Notes: generated by a model from the letters alone, not told the origin. Positions 1-5,985 are shown, counted from the stretch's first letter. The stretch: 8,471 nucleotides of DNA from Candidatus Bathyarchaeota archaeon (GCA_026014515.1 JAOZIG010000348.1:1-8471), one strand, 5' to 3'. Numbers and translations are program-made.

Positions 1-1
1 T

Positions 2-580
2 GACATCAGCAAGTTCCCAGAGATGACCCCCGCTGAGGGAAGAGAGGTCAGCGAGACAGGTCACAAAGCCTTCAAAAAGATACTAGAACTACCCAAACCA
101 ACAGTAGCAGCAGTCAACGGTTACTGTTTGGGCGGCGGAAACGAGCTAACCCTCTACTGTGACTTCAGACTAGCTAGTGATAAAGCAAGATTCAGCCAAC
201 CAGAAGTCAACCTCGGATTAATCCCCGGATGGGGCGGCACCTACCTGCTCGGTAAGATCATTGGCAAGACCGCCGCTATGGACATGATCCAGACTGGTCG
301 AAGAATTGAAGCCGATGAAGCCAAGAGCCTCGGACTATTAACCGCTGTCTATCCTGTCGCTGAGTTTGAAGCCAAGGTAGACGAGTTCGTCAAAGCACTG
401 GTAGCTGGTTCTCCCGTCGCGCAGAAAGCCATCAAGACGCTTGTGAACAGAGACCCTGAGCTAGATGCTGCCTTGAAGGCTGAGGCTGATGAGTTTGAGA
501 AACTCTGGGACCACCGAGACCTTCATGAGGGGATCGCCGCATTCAATGAGCGACGTAAACCAGAGTTCAAAGGCTTCTAA
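2..580 (+). CDS. Enoyl-CoA hydratase/isomerase (crotonase family), 5'-truncated by window edge
   Basis: Catalyses reversible hydration of a 2-enoyl-CoA, or a related crotonase-fold reaction, in the cytoplasm. The frame is open from base 2, so the ATG at 23 is internal; 192 residues are present, and compared with the usual ~260 about 65 N-terminal residues are missing. Visible are the GYCLGGGNEL segment that forms the oxyanion hole and carries the first catalytic Glu, and the FSQPEVNLGLIPGWGGT segment carrying the second Glu 20 residues later, the same spacing as Glu144/Glu164 of mammalian crotonase. Both catalytic acids are therefore kept, which favours a true hydratase over an isomerase or hydrolase. 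The C-terminal helices and a typical ending (FNERRKPEFKGF) are intact. It converges on the DUF35/thiolase pair, and the stop codons overlap. Nearby acyl-CoA genes suggest beta-oxidation-like or hydroxybutyryl-CoA chemistry, but the substrate cannot be read from the sequence. Confidence 0.93.
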   Translation, partial: DISKFPEMTPAEGREVSETGHKAFKKILELPKPTVAAVNGYCLGGGNELTLYCDFRLASDKARFSQPEVNLGLIPGWGGTYLLGKIIGKTAAMDMIQTGRRIEADEAKSLGLLTAVYPVAEFEAKVDEFVKALVAGSPVAQKAIKTLVNRDPELDAALKAEADEFEKLWDHRDLHEGIAAFNERRKPEFKGF

Positions 581-942
581 ACTGTCTTAAAGGCGAGTAC
601 TTTTCCCTCGCCCTCATCCAAGTAGACAGCCTCAACGCGGTCACCAATCTTTACTTCATCGATTTCTCCAAGGATCATCCCTGTGATCATTGGGCCCTCA
701 TCGAGTTTGATGATACCAACCATGTATGGGCTCAGTTCTTGGAACCTAGTCAAAGGTACTCTGACCACGGTCATGGTCTTTATCACGCCTTTTCCATCGA
801 AACAGTGCTCTGTTAGTGTGGTTGAACCGCATTTGTTGCATATCATTCGTGGTGGTAACATCATGTTATCGCATTCACTGCAGACGCATCCTAGTAGTTT
901 TGATTCCTTCAATCCTTCCTTGAAACTATACACACTCAACAA
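577..942 (-). CDS. DUF35 zinc-ribbon/OB-fold protein, partner of the upstream thiolase
   Basis: A 121-residue protein with an N-terminal rubredoxin-like zinc ribbon (C21-x2-C24 and C35-x2-C38) followed by an OB-fold (about residues 45-121), the layout of the DUF35 (OB_aCoA_assoc) family. In archaea these proteins commonly sit beside thiolases. In a methanogen, a DUF35 protein holds acetoacetyl-CoA thiolase and HMG-CoA synthase together and shares a CoA site (established for that complex, inferred here). The start is TTG at 940-942, with GGAGGT four bases upstream; the next codon is also TTG and would be seven bases away. Only two bases separate it from the thiolase stop, and the Shine-Dalgarno lies in the last codons of the thiolase, so translation is probably coupled. 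It is likely an assembly or CoA-channelling subunit without catalysis of its own. Confidence 0.93.
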   Translation of the reverse strand: MLSVYSFKEGLKESKLLGCVCSECDNMMLPPRMICNKCGSTTLTEHCFDGKGVIKTMTVVRVPLTRFQELSPYMVGIIKLDEGPMITGMILGEIDEVKIGDRVEAVYLDEGEGKVLAFKTV

Positions 943-944
943 GT

Positions 945-2189
945 CTACCTCCTATACACCTGCACCGTAACAGTGCCACCCGTAGCTCCAACGTTATGTG
1001 CCAAACCGTAAACAGGGTCCGAGACCTGTCTCTCCCCAGCCTGTCCTCGGAGCTGTTTGAACATCTCAACAACCATTCCCGCGCCAGTAGCGCCAACAGG
1101 ATGTCCTTTCGCCTTCAAACCACCATCCGTGTTTATCGGCTTGTCACCGCTGAGACTTGTTCTACCCTCTGATGCAGCTTTTCCACCCATACCGGGCTCA
1201 AAGAAGCCAAGGTCCTCGCTTGCCACTACCTCTGCTATTGTGAAGCAGTCGTGTACACAGGCGAGATTGATGTCTTTTGGCTTGATCCTAGCCATCTCGT
1301 AGGCTTGTTTGCTTGCGACCTTTGACGCTGTCAGTGATGTTAATTCAGGTCTATCATGAAGCGCCATGGTGTCTGATGCCTGTCCTATTCCCGCAACATA
1401 AACCGGGGTATCAGTGTATTTCTTGGCAACCTTCTCTGAAGCAAGTATAGCTACCGCTGCACCGTCTGATATTGGACAACAGTCGAATAATCGGAGGGGG
1501 TCTGCCACCATAGGGTTCAGGTCTGATGTGAGGAAATCCATTGGGTCATCAAACTCAAGCCCCTTCCGTTTCCCGATCTTGTTGGCGATCTCCAGTATCG
1601 ATTCCTGATACTGGGCTTTAGGGTTCAGTTTACCATTCTCATGATTCTTTATCGCAACATCAGCAAGCTGCTCCCACGTAGAACCATATCGGTCAAAATG
1701 AGCCGCAGCTATAGCGGCATACAAACCGGGGAAAGTAAAACCAACCGCCGCCTCATAGCTAACATCAGCCGCCATGGCAAGGGTATCAGTAACCTCACCA
1801 GTACCCAGAGTCCTCATCTTCTCGACACCCCCAACAAGAACAACATCATAGAGACCAGAAGCAATAGCCATTATGCCCATGTTTACCGCTGCACCGCTTG
1901 ATGCACACGCTGCCTCAACACGAGTCGCCGGGATGGGGTTGATGCCTAGTGCATCAGCCATCAATGCGCTTGTATGACCCTGTTTCTCAAACATATCACT
2001 GCTGAAATAGCCGAGATAGAGTGCCCCCGAGTCCTTTAGGTTGAACCCATTGTCGACGCTTCCCGCTGCCTCCAATGCTGCTTCTACGAACATCTCCCGG
2101 CTCTGTTTCTCCGCGTGTTCCTTGTGATGAAACCTTGTCATCCCCGCGCCTATTACTGCAACGTTACGAGAAAGCGACAATATAATCAA
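945..2189 (-). CDS. Thiolase, archaeal/SCP2-type acetyl-CoA acetyltransferase
   Basis: A roughly 414-residue thiolase acting on acyl-CoA in the cytoplasm, condensing two acetyl-CoA to acetoacetyl-CoA or running the thiolytic reverse. Nucleophilic Cys95 lies in VEAACASSGAA. A His is found in VHDCFT (about residue 318), the SCP2/archaeal-type active-site motif, and a further His in GHPVGATG near residue 366. The C-terminal AHNVGATGGT resembles the closing Gly-rich loop. Length fits the family. No ATG lies near the N-terminus: TTG 2189 is the longest start and TTG 2180 (giving M-S-L-S-R-N-V-A-V-I-G) fits homologous N-termini better. Neither has a Shine-Dalgarno, and an AT-rich box A at 2206-2217 would place transcription start close to these codons, so a leaderless mRNA is plausible. 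It is coupled to the downstream DUF35 gene. No HMG-CoA synthase is adjacent, so whether it serves the mevalonate pathway or acyl-CoA degradation is open. Confidence 0.94.
   Translation of the reverse strand: MIILSLSRNVAVIGAGMTRFHHKEHAEKQSREMFVEAALEAAGSVDNGFNLKDSGALYLGYFSSDMFEKQGHTSALMADALGINPIPATRVEAACASSGAAVNMGIMAIASGLYDVVLVGGVEKMRTLGTGEVTDTLAMAADVSYEAAVGFTFPGLYAAIAAAHFDRYGSTWEQLADVAIKNHENGKLNPKAQYQESILEIANKIGKRKGLEFDDPMDFLTSDLNPMVADPLRLFDCCPISDGAAVAILASEKVAKKYTDTPVYVAGIGQASDTMALHDRPELTSLTASKVASKQAYEMARIKPKDINLACVHDCFTIAEVVASEDLGFFEPGMGGKAASEGRTSLSGDKPINTDGGLKAKGHPVGATGAGMVVEMFKQLRGQAGERQVSDPVYGLAHNVGATGGTVTVQVYRR
947..953 (-). promoter_or_regulatory. Strong Shine-Dalgarno of the DUF35 gene, inside the thiolase 3' end
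   Basis: The minus strand reads AGGAGGT, then AGAC, then TTG. The two Arg codons and the TAG stop of the thiolase (AGG AGG TAG) are themselves the ribosome-binding site. This supports the TTG at 942 as the start and implies translational coupling. Confidence 0.8.
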
Positions 2190-2205
2190 TAATCGCGTAT
2201 GTTCG

Positions 2206-2217
2206 AAATAAATTAAA
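2206..2217 (-). promoter_or_regulatory. Probable box A (TATA element) of the thiolase-DUF35 unit
   Basis: The minus strand has an AT-only stretch TTTAATTTATTT whose centre is about 20-30 bases upstream of the two candidate TTG starts. With the usual archaeal spacing of ~26 bases from box A to the start of transcription, the mRNA would begin at or near the start codon (leaderless). Confidence 0.45.
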
Positions 2218-2299
2218 GCTTGTGACGTTCAAATCATCGACAAAAGACGAATGAAAAACAGAAAATTACTGATTTATAGATCATAGTAAACGTCAATAG

Positions 2300-2308
2300 T
2301 ATATATAG
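2300..2308 (+). promoter_or_regulatory. Box A (TATA element) of the AsnC-like gene
   Basis: TATATATAG at 2300-2308. Typical spacing puts transcription start near 2330, leaving a leader of about 48 bases before the GTG at 2378. Confidence 0.5.
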
Positions 2309-2377
2309 TAATATCTGTAAGCTTTGAGGTTAGAAAACGTTAAAAATTGATACGCCAAGCTCCTTTTGGTGTTAAAT

Positions 2378-2608
2378 GTGAGCACAGCTTTCGTGCTGAT
2401 CAATACAGACTTAGGCGAAGGGAACGAAGTATTCGATGCCCTGAAAGAGGTCCCAGAAGTAAAGGAAGTCTACGGCGTGTACGGCGTATATGACTACGTT
2501 GTCAGGCTCGAAGCCGATACTATGCAGAACCTCAAAGACACTATCACAGTAAAGATCCGACGCCTAAATCACGTACGATCAACCTTGACCATGATCGTGG
2601 TCGAGTAA
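2378..2608 (+). CDS. Stand-alone Lrp/AsnC ligand-binding (RAM) domain protein
   Basis: A 76-residue protein consisting only of the alpha-beta ligand-binding/oligomerisation domain of Lrp/AsnC regulators. It begins STAFVLINTD, continues with the conserved VPEVKEVYGVYGVYDYVV core and ends RSTLTMIVVE. No helix-turn-helix is present, so by itself it should not bind DNA. Members of this small family are common in archaea, may bind amino acids or related effectors, and may associate with full-length Lrp proteins (family knowledge; ligand here unknown). GTG at 2378 is chosen because GGTG lies six bases before it and homologous proteins start at this point; TTG 2366 and GTG 2369 are in frame but the latter overlaps that Shine-Dalgarno. 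It is divergent from the thiolase and converges on the APS kinase gene eight bases away, so it is probably monocistronic. Confidence 0.88.
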   Translation: MSTAFVLINTDLGEGNEVFDALKEVPEVKEVYGVYGVYDYVVRLEADTMQNLKDTITVKIRRLNHVRSTLTMIVVE

Positions 2609-2613
2609 AAAAA
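2607..2613 (-). terminator. Oligo-T terminator of the sulfoquinovose operon
   Basis: Seven T residues on the minus strand start four bases past the APS kinase stop codon. Archaeal RNA polymerase terminates at such oligo-T runs without needing a hairpin. The run also overlaps the stop codon of the convergent AsnC-like gene. Confidence 0.5.
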
Positions 2614-2616
2614 GGG

Positions 2617-3141
2617 TTAAAGATACCCATTTTTCTCTAAATATTTCAATACTTTCTCCACACTCTCATCCACAGACTCATTTTCAGTGTCAACTATGAT
2701 CTCTGGACTGGGTGGAGCCTCATACGGGTCATCAACGCCTGTAAAGTTCTTGATCTCCCCAGCAAGGGCTTTCTTGTACATTCCCTTAACATCGCGCTTG
2801 ATGCACTCCTCGACACTTGCATCCACATAGACCTCAACATAGCTACCAATCTCTTCACGGGTCTGTTGACGACGGGCTATGTATGGTGAGACGAATGTTG
2901 CTAGTACGATTACATCGTTACGTGTGAGTAGCTTTGCAACGAATGTAACTCGTTCGATGTTCATGTCCCTGTCTTCTTTGCTGAACCCAAGGTCTCTTGT
3001 CAAGCCCTTGCGTACAATGTCGCCGTCAAGGCGTTCTACTTTTTTGCCTTTTTCTTTGAGTACCGTTGCTAGTTTGTCTGCGATTGTTGTTTTTCCGCTG
3101 CATGGTAGCCCGGTGAACCATACTGTTACTCCTTTACTCAT
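2617..3141 (-). CDS. cysC: Adenylylsulfate (APS) kinase
   Basis: Phosphorylates APS with ATP to make PAPS, the activated sulfate donor; cytoplasmic. The 174-residue product carries the P-loop GLPCSGKTT (residues 11-19), LDGD with Asp39 and Asp41, RDLGFS near 49-54, the FVSPY segment with the Ser (residue 85) that is conserved in the family, and the long substrate-lid motif KGMYKKALAGEIKNFTGVDD and following PYEAP. All hallmark residues of CysC are present. ATG 3141 is preferred over TTG 3168 because the protein then starts MSKGVTVWFTG as in homologues; no good Shine-Dalgarno is seen. It is the last gene of the operon, 54 bases after the glycosyltransferase, and is followed by an oligo-T terminator. 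No ATP sulfurylase, PAPS reductase or sulfotransferase is in the window. In this context PAPS may be the source of sulfite for the sulfoquinovose synthase, or feed a sulfotransferase encoded elsewhere. Confidence 0.95.
   Translation of the reverse strand: MSKGVTVWFTGLPCSGKTTIADKLATVLKEKGKKVERLDGDIVRKGLTRDLGFSKEDRDMNIERVTFVAKLLTRNDVIVLATFVSPYIARRQQTREEIGSYVEVYVDASVEECIKRDVKGMYKKALAGEIKNFTGVDDPYEAPPSPEIIVDTENESVDESVEKVLKYLEKNGYL
2630..2634 (+). terminator. Possible T-rich terminator of the AsnC-like gene
   Basis: Five T residues, followed by further T-rich sequence, lie 22 bases after the stop of the AsnC-like gene, inside the 3' end of the convergent APS kinase gene. Confidence 0.3.
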
Positions 3142-3195
3142 ACCAACACTCTCTATATAGTATTCCAATACAAGACACGGTGACGCCTAAAAACT

Positions 3196-3831
3196 TTACC
3201 AAAAACGCACCACATCCCAGAGCACAAAGAAAAACTGACGAAAGTGACGCGTCTGAATACGCCTAGCCCCATCACGCTCCCTGATGCTTATCGGCATACT
3301 AGATACCCTTGCACCAAGCCTAGCCGCCTCAAGCACAAAAGTACCACAAGTACACTCACCATAAACCATCATCTCAACAGCATATTCGCGTCTGATTGCC
3401 CTGAAACCAGTCCCTACGTCCTTCACTGGAACCCTGAGGCTTGTGAGCCATGTGAGAAACCATTCGCTCCAGTAAGGGAAGGATGGTCTTGCACCCATGA
3501 CCAAGTCAGCGTTGTCGTCAATTATGGGTTGGACTAGTTTGGGTATCTCGGTTGGGTCGTGTTGTCCATCGGCATCAAGTGTGACAATAATGTCTCCCTG
3601 TGCTTCGCGCATGCCTCGTCTGATGGCTTTCAGTACCCCCATGTTATGAGGCTGCTCTATTACTCTAGCTCCCGCTGCTTTCGCGTTGATGCTGGTGTCG
3701 TCTGTGCTTCCATCATTCACAACCAATACCTCAGAGACAAAAGGTAGACATCGCTCTACAACTGAGGCGATGGTCTTTTCCTCAAAATAAGCCGGAATCA
3801 CGGTAGAGACACTTGGTTTTGTCTCCACCAT
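3196..3831 (-). CDS. Family 2 glycosyltransferase, dolichyl-phosphate-mannose-synthase-like
   Basis: A GT-A fold inverting glycosyltransferase of 211 residues, most like polyprenyl-phosphate sugar synthases of the DPM1 type. Seen in order: the nucleotide-binding start STVIPAYFEEKTI, VNDGSTDDT with Asp40, the metal-binding DAD (86-88) in LDADGQHDP, the acceptor-loop-like VKDVGTGFRA (136-144), and RERDGARR near 184-191. No transmembrane helix follows; the protein ends with an aromatic-rich tail (QFFFVLWDVVRFW) that could touch the membrane. The ATG at 3831 is supported by AGGAG nine bases upstream, inside the last codons of the epimerase gene, with only six bases between the genes. Its position in the operon makes it a candidate for moving sulfoquinovose or an epimerised hexose to a lipid-phosphate carrier at the inner face of the membrane. 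The donor sugar is not readable from sequence. Confidence 0.92.
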   Translation of the reverse strand: MVETKPSVSTVIPAYFEEKTIASVVERCLPFVSEVLVVNDGSTDDTSINAKAAGARVIEQPHNMGVLKAIRRGMREAQGDIIVTLDADGQHDPTEIPKLVQPIIDDNADLVMGARPSFPYWSEWFLTWLTSLRVPVKDVGTGFRAIRREYAVEMMVYGECTCGTFVLEAARLGARVSSMPISIRERDGARRIQTRHFRQFFFVLWDVVRFW

Positions 3832-3837
3832 CCGCGT

Positions 3838-4776
3838 TTACTCCTTTAAACGGTACTCGATGAGCTGCTTGACGCCTTCTCTGACTGTCCAGTCGTTCTC
3901 GAATCCAAGTTTGCTCCTGATCTTTGTGAGATCATAGCTGAACTTTTTTGTCTCACCCTGCCTTGGAGGCATATTAACGGCTTCAGCGTTATCCCCTGTT
4001 GCCTTTTTCACTTCCTCCATGGTCATAGAGGCAATCTCATTGATGGTCAATGTCTCGCCACCCACGTTGAAAGCCTCACCACCTACACCGGGGACTGTCA
4101 TGCCTAGCATCATGGCTTTCGTGATGTCCTGAACATGCACAAAGTCTCGGCTATACTCGCCGTCACCATAGACTGTGATCTTTTCACCGCTGAGAGCCTG
4201 ATTCACGAACTTGGGGATTACTGTACCCCACCGCGTGTAGAGTCCAACACCATAGATGTTACCAAAACGTAGGTTCACAGTCTCGATACCATAATTATCA
4301 TAATAAGTATCGATCACCTGCTCACCCGAGACCTTAGTAACCCCATATAGGTTCAGTGGACGCTGTGGATGGTCCTCGGTGACTGGCATCTTCTGGGGTA
4401 CACCATAGGTTGCGGCGCTGCTGCAGAATACGACTCGTTTGATGTCCAGTTTGCGTGCTGCCTCCATAACTTGGTATGTGCCGTAGACGTTTACTGAGAC
4501 AGCTTCCTCTGGTTTCTCGTTGCATAATACGAGTCCCGGAAGAGCCGCTAGGTGCGCGATGGCGTCACAGTCTTTCCATTTCTTAGTAAGTAAATCTAGG
4601 TCTCTGATGTCTCCGATTACCCGCTTTGCTTTTTTCCCGATTGGGTGTTCAGATAAGTGGCTGTATTTGCCTATCATCTGGTTATCGACGCTGACAACCT
4701 CGTCGCCTCTTTCAAGTAGCTTCAATACGAGTGTCGAGCCGATGTATCCTGCTCCTCCAGTTACCCCTACCTTCAT
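3838..4776 (-). CDS. NAD-dependent sugar-nucleotide epimerase (UDP-glucose 4-epimerase-like extended SDR)
   Basis: A 312-residue extended short-chain dehydrogenase acting on a UDP- or dTDP-sugar. Starting from ATG 4776 the protein reads MKVGVTGGAGYIGS, the NAD-binding GxxGxxG at the very N-terminus. DIRD (56-59), AHLAALPG, SSAATYG near 119-125 and the catalytic Tyr144-x3-Lys148 (YGVTK) follow; RFGNIYG, YGDGEYSRDFVHVQD and AFNVGGE are the usual sugar-binding and C-terminal motifs. The longer frame reading back to 4833 adds a hydrophobic 19-residue stretch that is translated spacer overlapping the sqdB stop, and GGTGA five bases before ATG 4776 settles the start. Second gene of the operon, 44 bases after sqdB. 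A GalE-like interconversion of UDP-glucose and UDP-galactose is the default guess; 4,6-dehydratase activity is unlikely because Asp-Glu does not follow the catalytic Thr/Ser. It is not obvious whether it uses the sulfonated nucleotide. Confidence 0.93.
   Translation of the reverse strand: MKVGVTGGAGYIGSTLVLKLLERGDEVVSVDNQMIGKYSHLSEHPIGKKAKRVIGDIRDLDLLTKKWKDCDAIAHLAALPGLVLCNEKPEEAVSVNVYGTYQVMEAARKLDIKRVVFCSSAATYGVPQKMPVTEDHPQRPLNLYGVTKVSGEQVIDTYYDNYGIETVNLRFGNIYGVGLYTRWGTVIPKFVNQALSGEKITVYGDGEYSRDFVHVQDITKAMMLGMTVPGVGGEAFNVGGETLTINEIASMTMEEVKKATGDNAEAVNMPPRQGETKKFSYDLTKIRSKLGFENDWTVREGVKQLIEYRLKE
3841..3845 (-). promoter_or_regulatory. Shine-Dalgarno of the glycosyltransferase gene
   Basis: AGGAG on the minus strand, nine bases before ATG 3831 and lying in the last two sense codons of the epimerase. 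It indicates coupled translation of the two genes. Confidence 0.6.
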
Positions 4777-4781
4777 CTTGT

Positions 4782-4786
4782 TCACC
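4782..4786 (-). promoter_or_regulatory. Shine-Dalgarno deciding the epimerase start
   Basis: GGTGA on the minus strand with a five-base spacer to ATG 4776. The same element and spacer are found before sqdB and the TrmB-like gene. Confidence 0.65.
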
Positions 4787-4820
4787 AAAAATACGTATAA
4801 TAAGAATAAAAGAAGGGAGG

Positions 4821-5975
4821 TTAAGCTGTCCACTTGATCTTGGGATCAATTGTGTGACGCATAGCCTCGATACGATCCTTGTACTCCATGAGCTTGGGGA
4901 TCGTGATATGAAGCTCATCCTCCAGACTGTGTGTTGGCTTGAAGCCTAGGTTTGGTAGATGCTCCATATCGGGCTCATAGTAGTGCTCCTCAGCCTCGAG
5001 ACGTGGGTTGGGGATATTCCATATCTTGCCCTCCAGTCCATACTCGTTGGAGACCTTGGATACGCGTTCAGCTAGCTCGTTGACGCTGTATGTCTCGTCG
5101 AACTGGTTGAAGACCCTGTACTCGCCTTCCTTTGGTGGGTTCTCGATGGCGATGGTGAAGCACTGCATGCTGTCACGTAGAGCAAGGTAGCCTCTTGTCT
5201 GTCCACCCTTACCATAGGGTGTTAGCTCGTGTCCGACTACTGCCTGTGCACAGAACCTGTTGATTGCTGTACCAAACACCTCGTCAGCATCATACCTTGT
5301 GAGGAGATCATCGTTGACCATCTGTGGTGTGTTCAAGCCGTGGACAACGCCCTGCATTACGTCAGTGGCTCTGATGCCCCATATCTTGTTGGCGAACATG
5401 AGGTTCCATGTGTCGTGGACTTTTGTTAGGTGGTACCAGCTTCCGGGTTGTCTTGGGAAGGGTAGCTTGTCCTTGCGTCCACGGTACTCTATCTCGAAGA
5501 ATCCTTCTGGGATGTCTACGTTTGGTGTACCGTACTCGCCCATGGTTCCTAGTTTTAGTAGGTGGCAGTTTGGTACGTTGTCTTTGATTGCGAATAGAAT
5601 GTTGTTGTGTCCTATGATGTTGTTTACCTGTGTGAAGTTGCAGTGTTCAACATCTATCATGCTGTAGGGTGCGGCTGGTATCTGTCCAAGCTGGACGATA
5701 CAGTCTGGCTGCTCTTTCTTGACTGCCAGGTCTACGAATGCTGCCTCTGTGAGGTCTCCTTTGTAGAAGGTGAGGTCATTGCCTGATGCTTTCTTGTAGG
5801 ATTCAACTCTTTCCTTCATTGATTTTATTGGGGTGATGCTCTGGCTGCCGATCTCTGAGACCATCTTTCTGCGTAGTCCGTTGTCGATTCCGCTGACTTC
5901 GTGTCCTTTGTCTGCGAGGTACATGCTGAGTGTCCAGCCTAGGTAGCCGTCCATTCCCATTATCATTACTTTCAT
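4821..5975 (-). CDS. sqdB: UDP-sulfoquinovose synthase (SqdB/Agl3 family)
   Basis: Converts UDP-glucose and sulfite to UDP-sulfoquinovose using tightly bound NAD; cytoplasmic. The 384-residue protein begins MKVMIMGMDGYLGW, the family form of the NAD-binding loop, followed by IDNGLRR (31-37) and SITPI. The diagnostic TMGEYGT carries Thr144, and WYHLTKVHD carries Tyr181 and Lys185; the Thr-Tyr spacing of 37 and Tyr-Lys spacing of 4 equal those of plant SQD1 (Thr145, Tyr182, Lys186). GIRATDVMQGVVHG and the long C-terminal lobe with RGYLALRDSMQC also match the family. ATG 5975 is chosen over 5987 because GGTGA lies five bases before it. It is the first gene of a four-gene operon and is divergent from a TrmB-like regulator. 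In plants and bacteria the product is used for sulfolipid; in Sulfolobus Agl3 supplies the sulfonated sugar of N-glycans. An archaeal glycan or glycolipid role is inferred here. Confidence 0.96.
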   Translation of the reverse strand: MKVMIMGMDGYLGWTLSMYLADKGHEVSGIDNGLRRKMVSEIGSQSITPIKSMKERVESYKKASGNDLTFYKGDLTEAAFVDLAVKKEQPDCIVQLGQIPAAPYSMIDVEHCNFTQVNNIIGHNNILFAIKDNVPNCHLLKLGTMGEYGTPNVDIPEGFFEIEYRGRKDKLPFPRQPGSWYHLTKVHDTWNLMFANKIWGIRATDVMQGVVHGLNTPQMVNDDLLTRYDADEVFGTAINRFCAQAVVGHELTPYGKGGQTRGYLALRDSMQCFTIAIENPPKEGEYRVFNQFDETYSVNELAERVSKVSNEYGLEGKIWNIPNPRLEAEEHYYEPDMEHLPNLGFKPTHSLEDELHITIPKLMEYKDRIEAMRHTIDPKIKWTA

Positions 5976-5980
5976 TGAGT

Positions 5981-5985
5981 TCACC
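5981..5985 (-). promoter_or_regulatory. Shine-Dalgarno deciding the sqdB start
   Basis: GGTGA on the minus strand, five bases before ATG 5975. The alternative ATG 5987 overlaps this element and has only a GGAG at a two-base spacing, which is too close. Confidence 0.65.

Larger units (their letters stand above)
2190..2377. promoter_or_regulatory. Divergent intergenic region, thiolase (-) / AsnC-like gene (+)
   Basis: AT-rich spacer with a box A candidate for each direction. It also holds two nested inverted repeats: AAAGCTT (2215-2221) with AAGCTTT (2319-2325), and TGACGTT (2223-2229) with AACGTCA (2289-2295). These could be regulator half-sites. No small ORF or RNA gene was recognised in it. 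Confidence 0.5.

Noticed and set aside
592..612. GC-rich hairpin as an intrinsic terminator of the hydratase gene
   Set aside because: No T run follows the stem and it lies inside coding sequence (codons for G-E-G-K-V-L-A on the other strand), so a bacterial-type terminator is not supported.
683..970. Plus-strand open frame of 95 codons across the DUF35 gene
   Set aside because: It is antisense to a clear DUF35 gene with conserved cysteines, and its product resembles no protein family.
3150..3160. TATATAG as a dedicated promoter of the APS kinase gene
   Set aside because: It is too close to ATG 3141; the usual ~26-base spacing would start transcription inside the gene.
4334..4525. Alternative minus-strand frame inside the epimerase
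   Set aside because: It lies wholly within a well-supported gene in another frame and has a low-complexity, unlikely composition.
4777..4833. Hydrophobic N-terminal extension of the epimerase that looks like a signal peptide or membrane anchor
   Set aside because: It is translation of the intergenic spacer and overlaps the sqdB stop. The proper NAD-binding N-terminus starts at ATG 4776 with its own GGTGA site.
5229..5667. Two overlapping plus-strand frames opposite sqdB
   Set aside because: Both are antisense to the highly conserved sqdB catalytic region; their products (many Cys, Ser and Pro residues) are typical of shadow frames.
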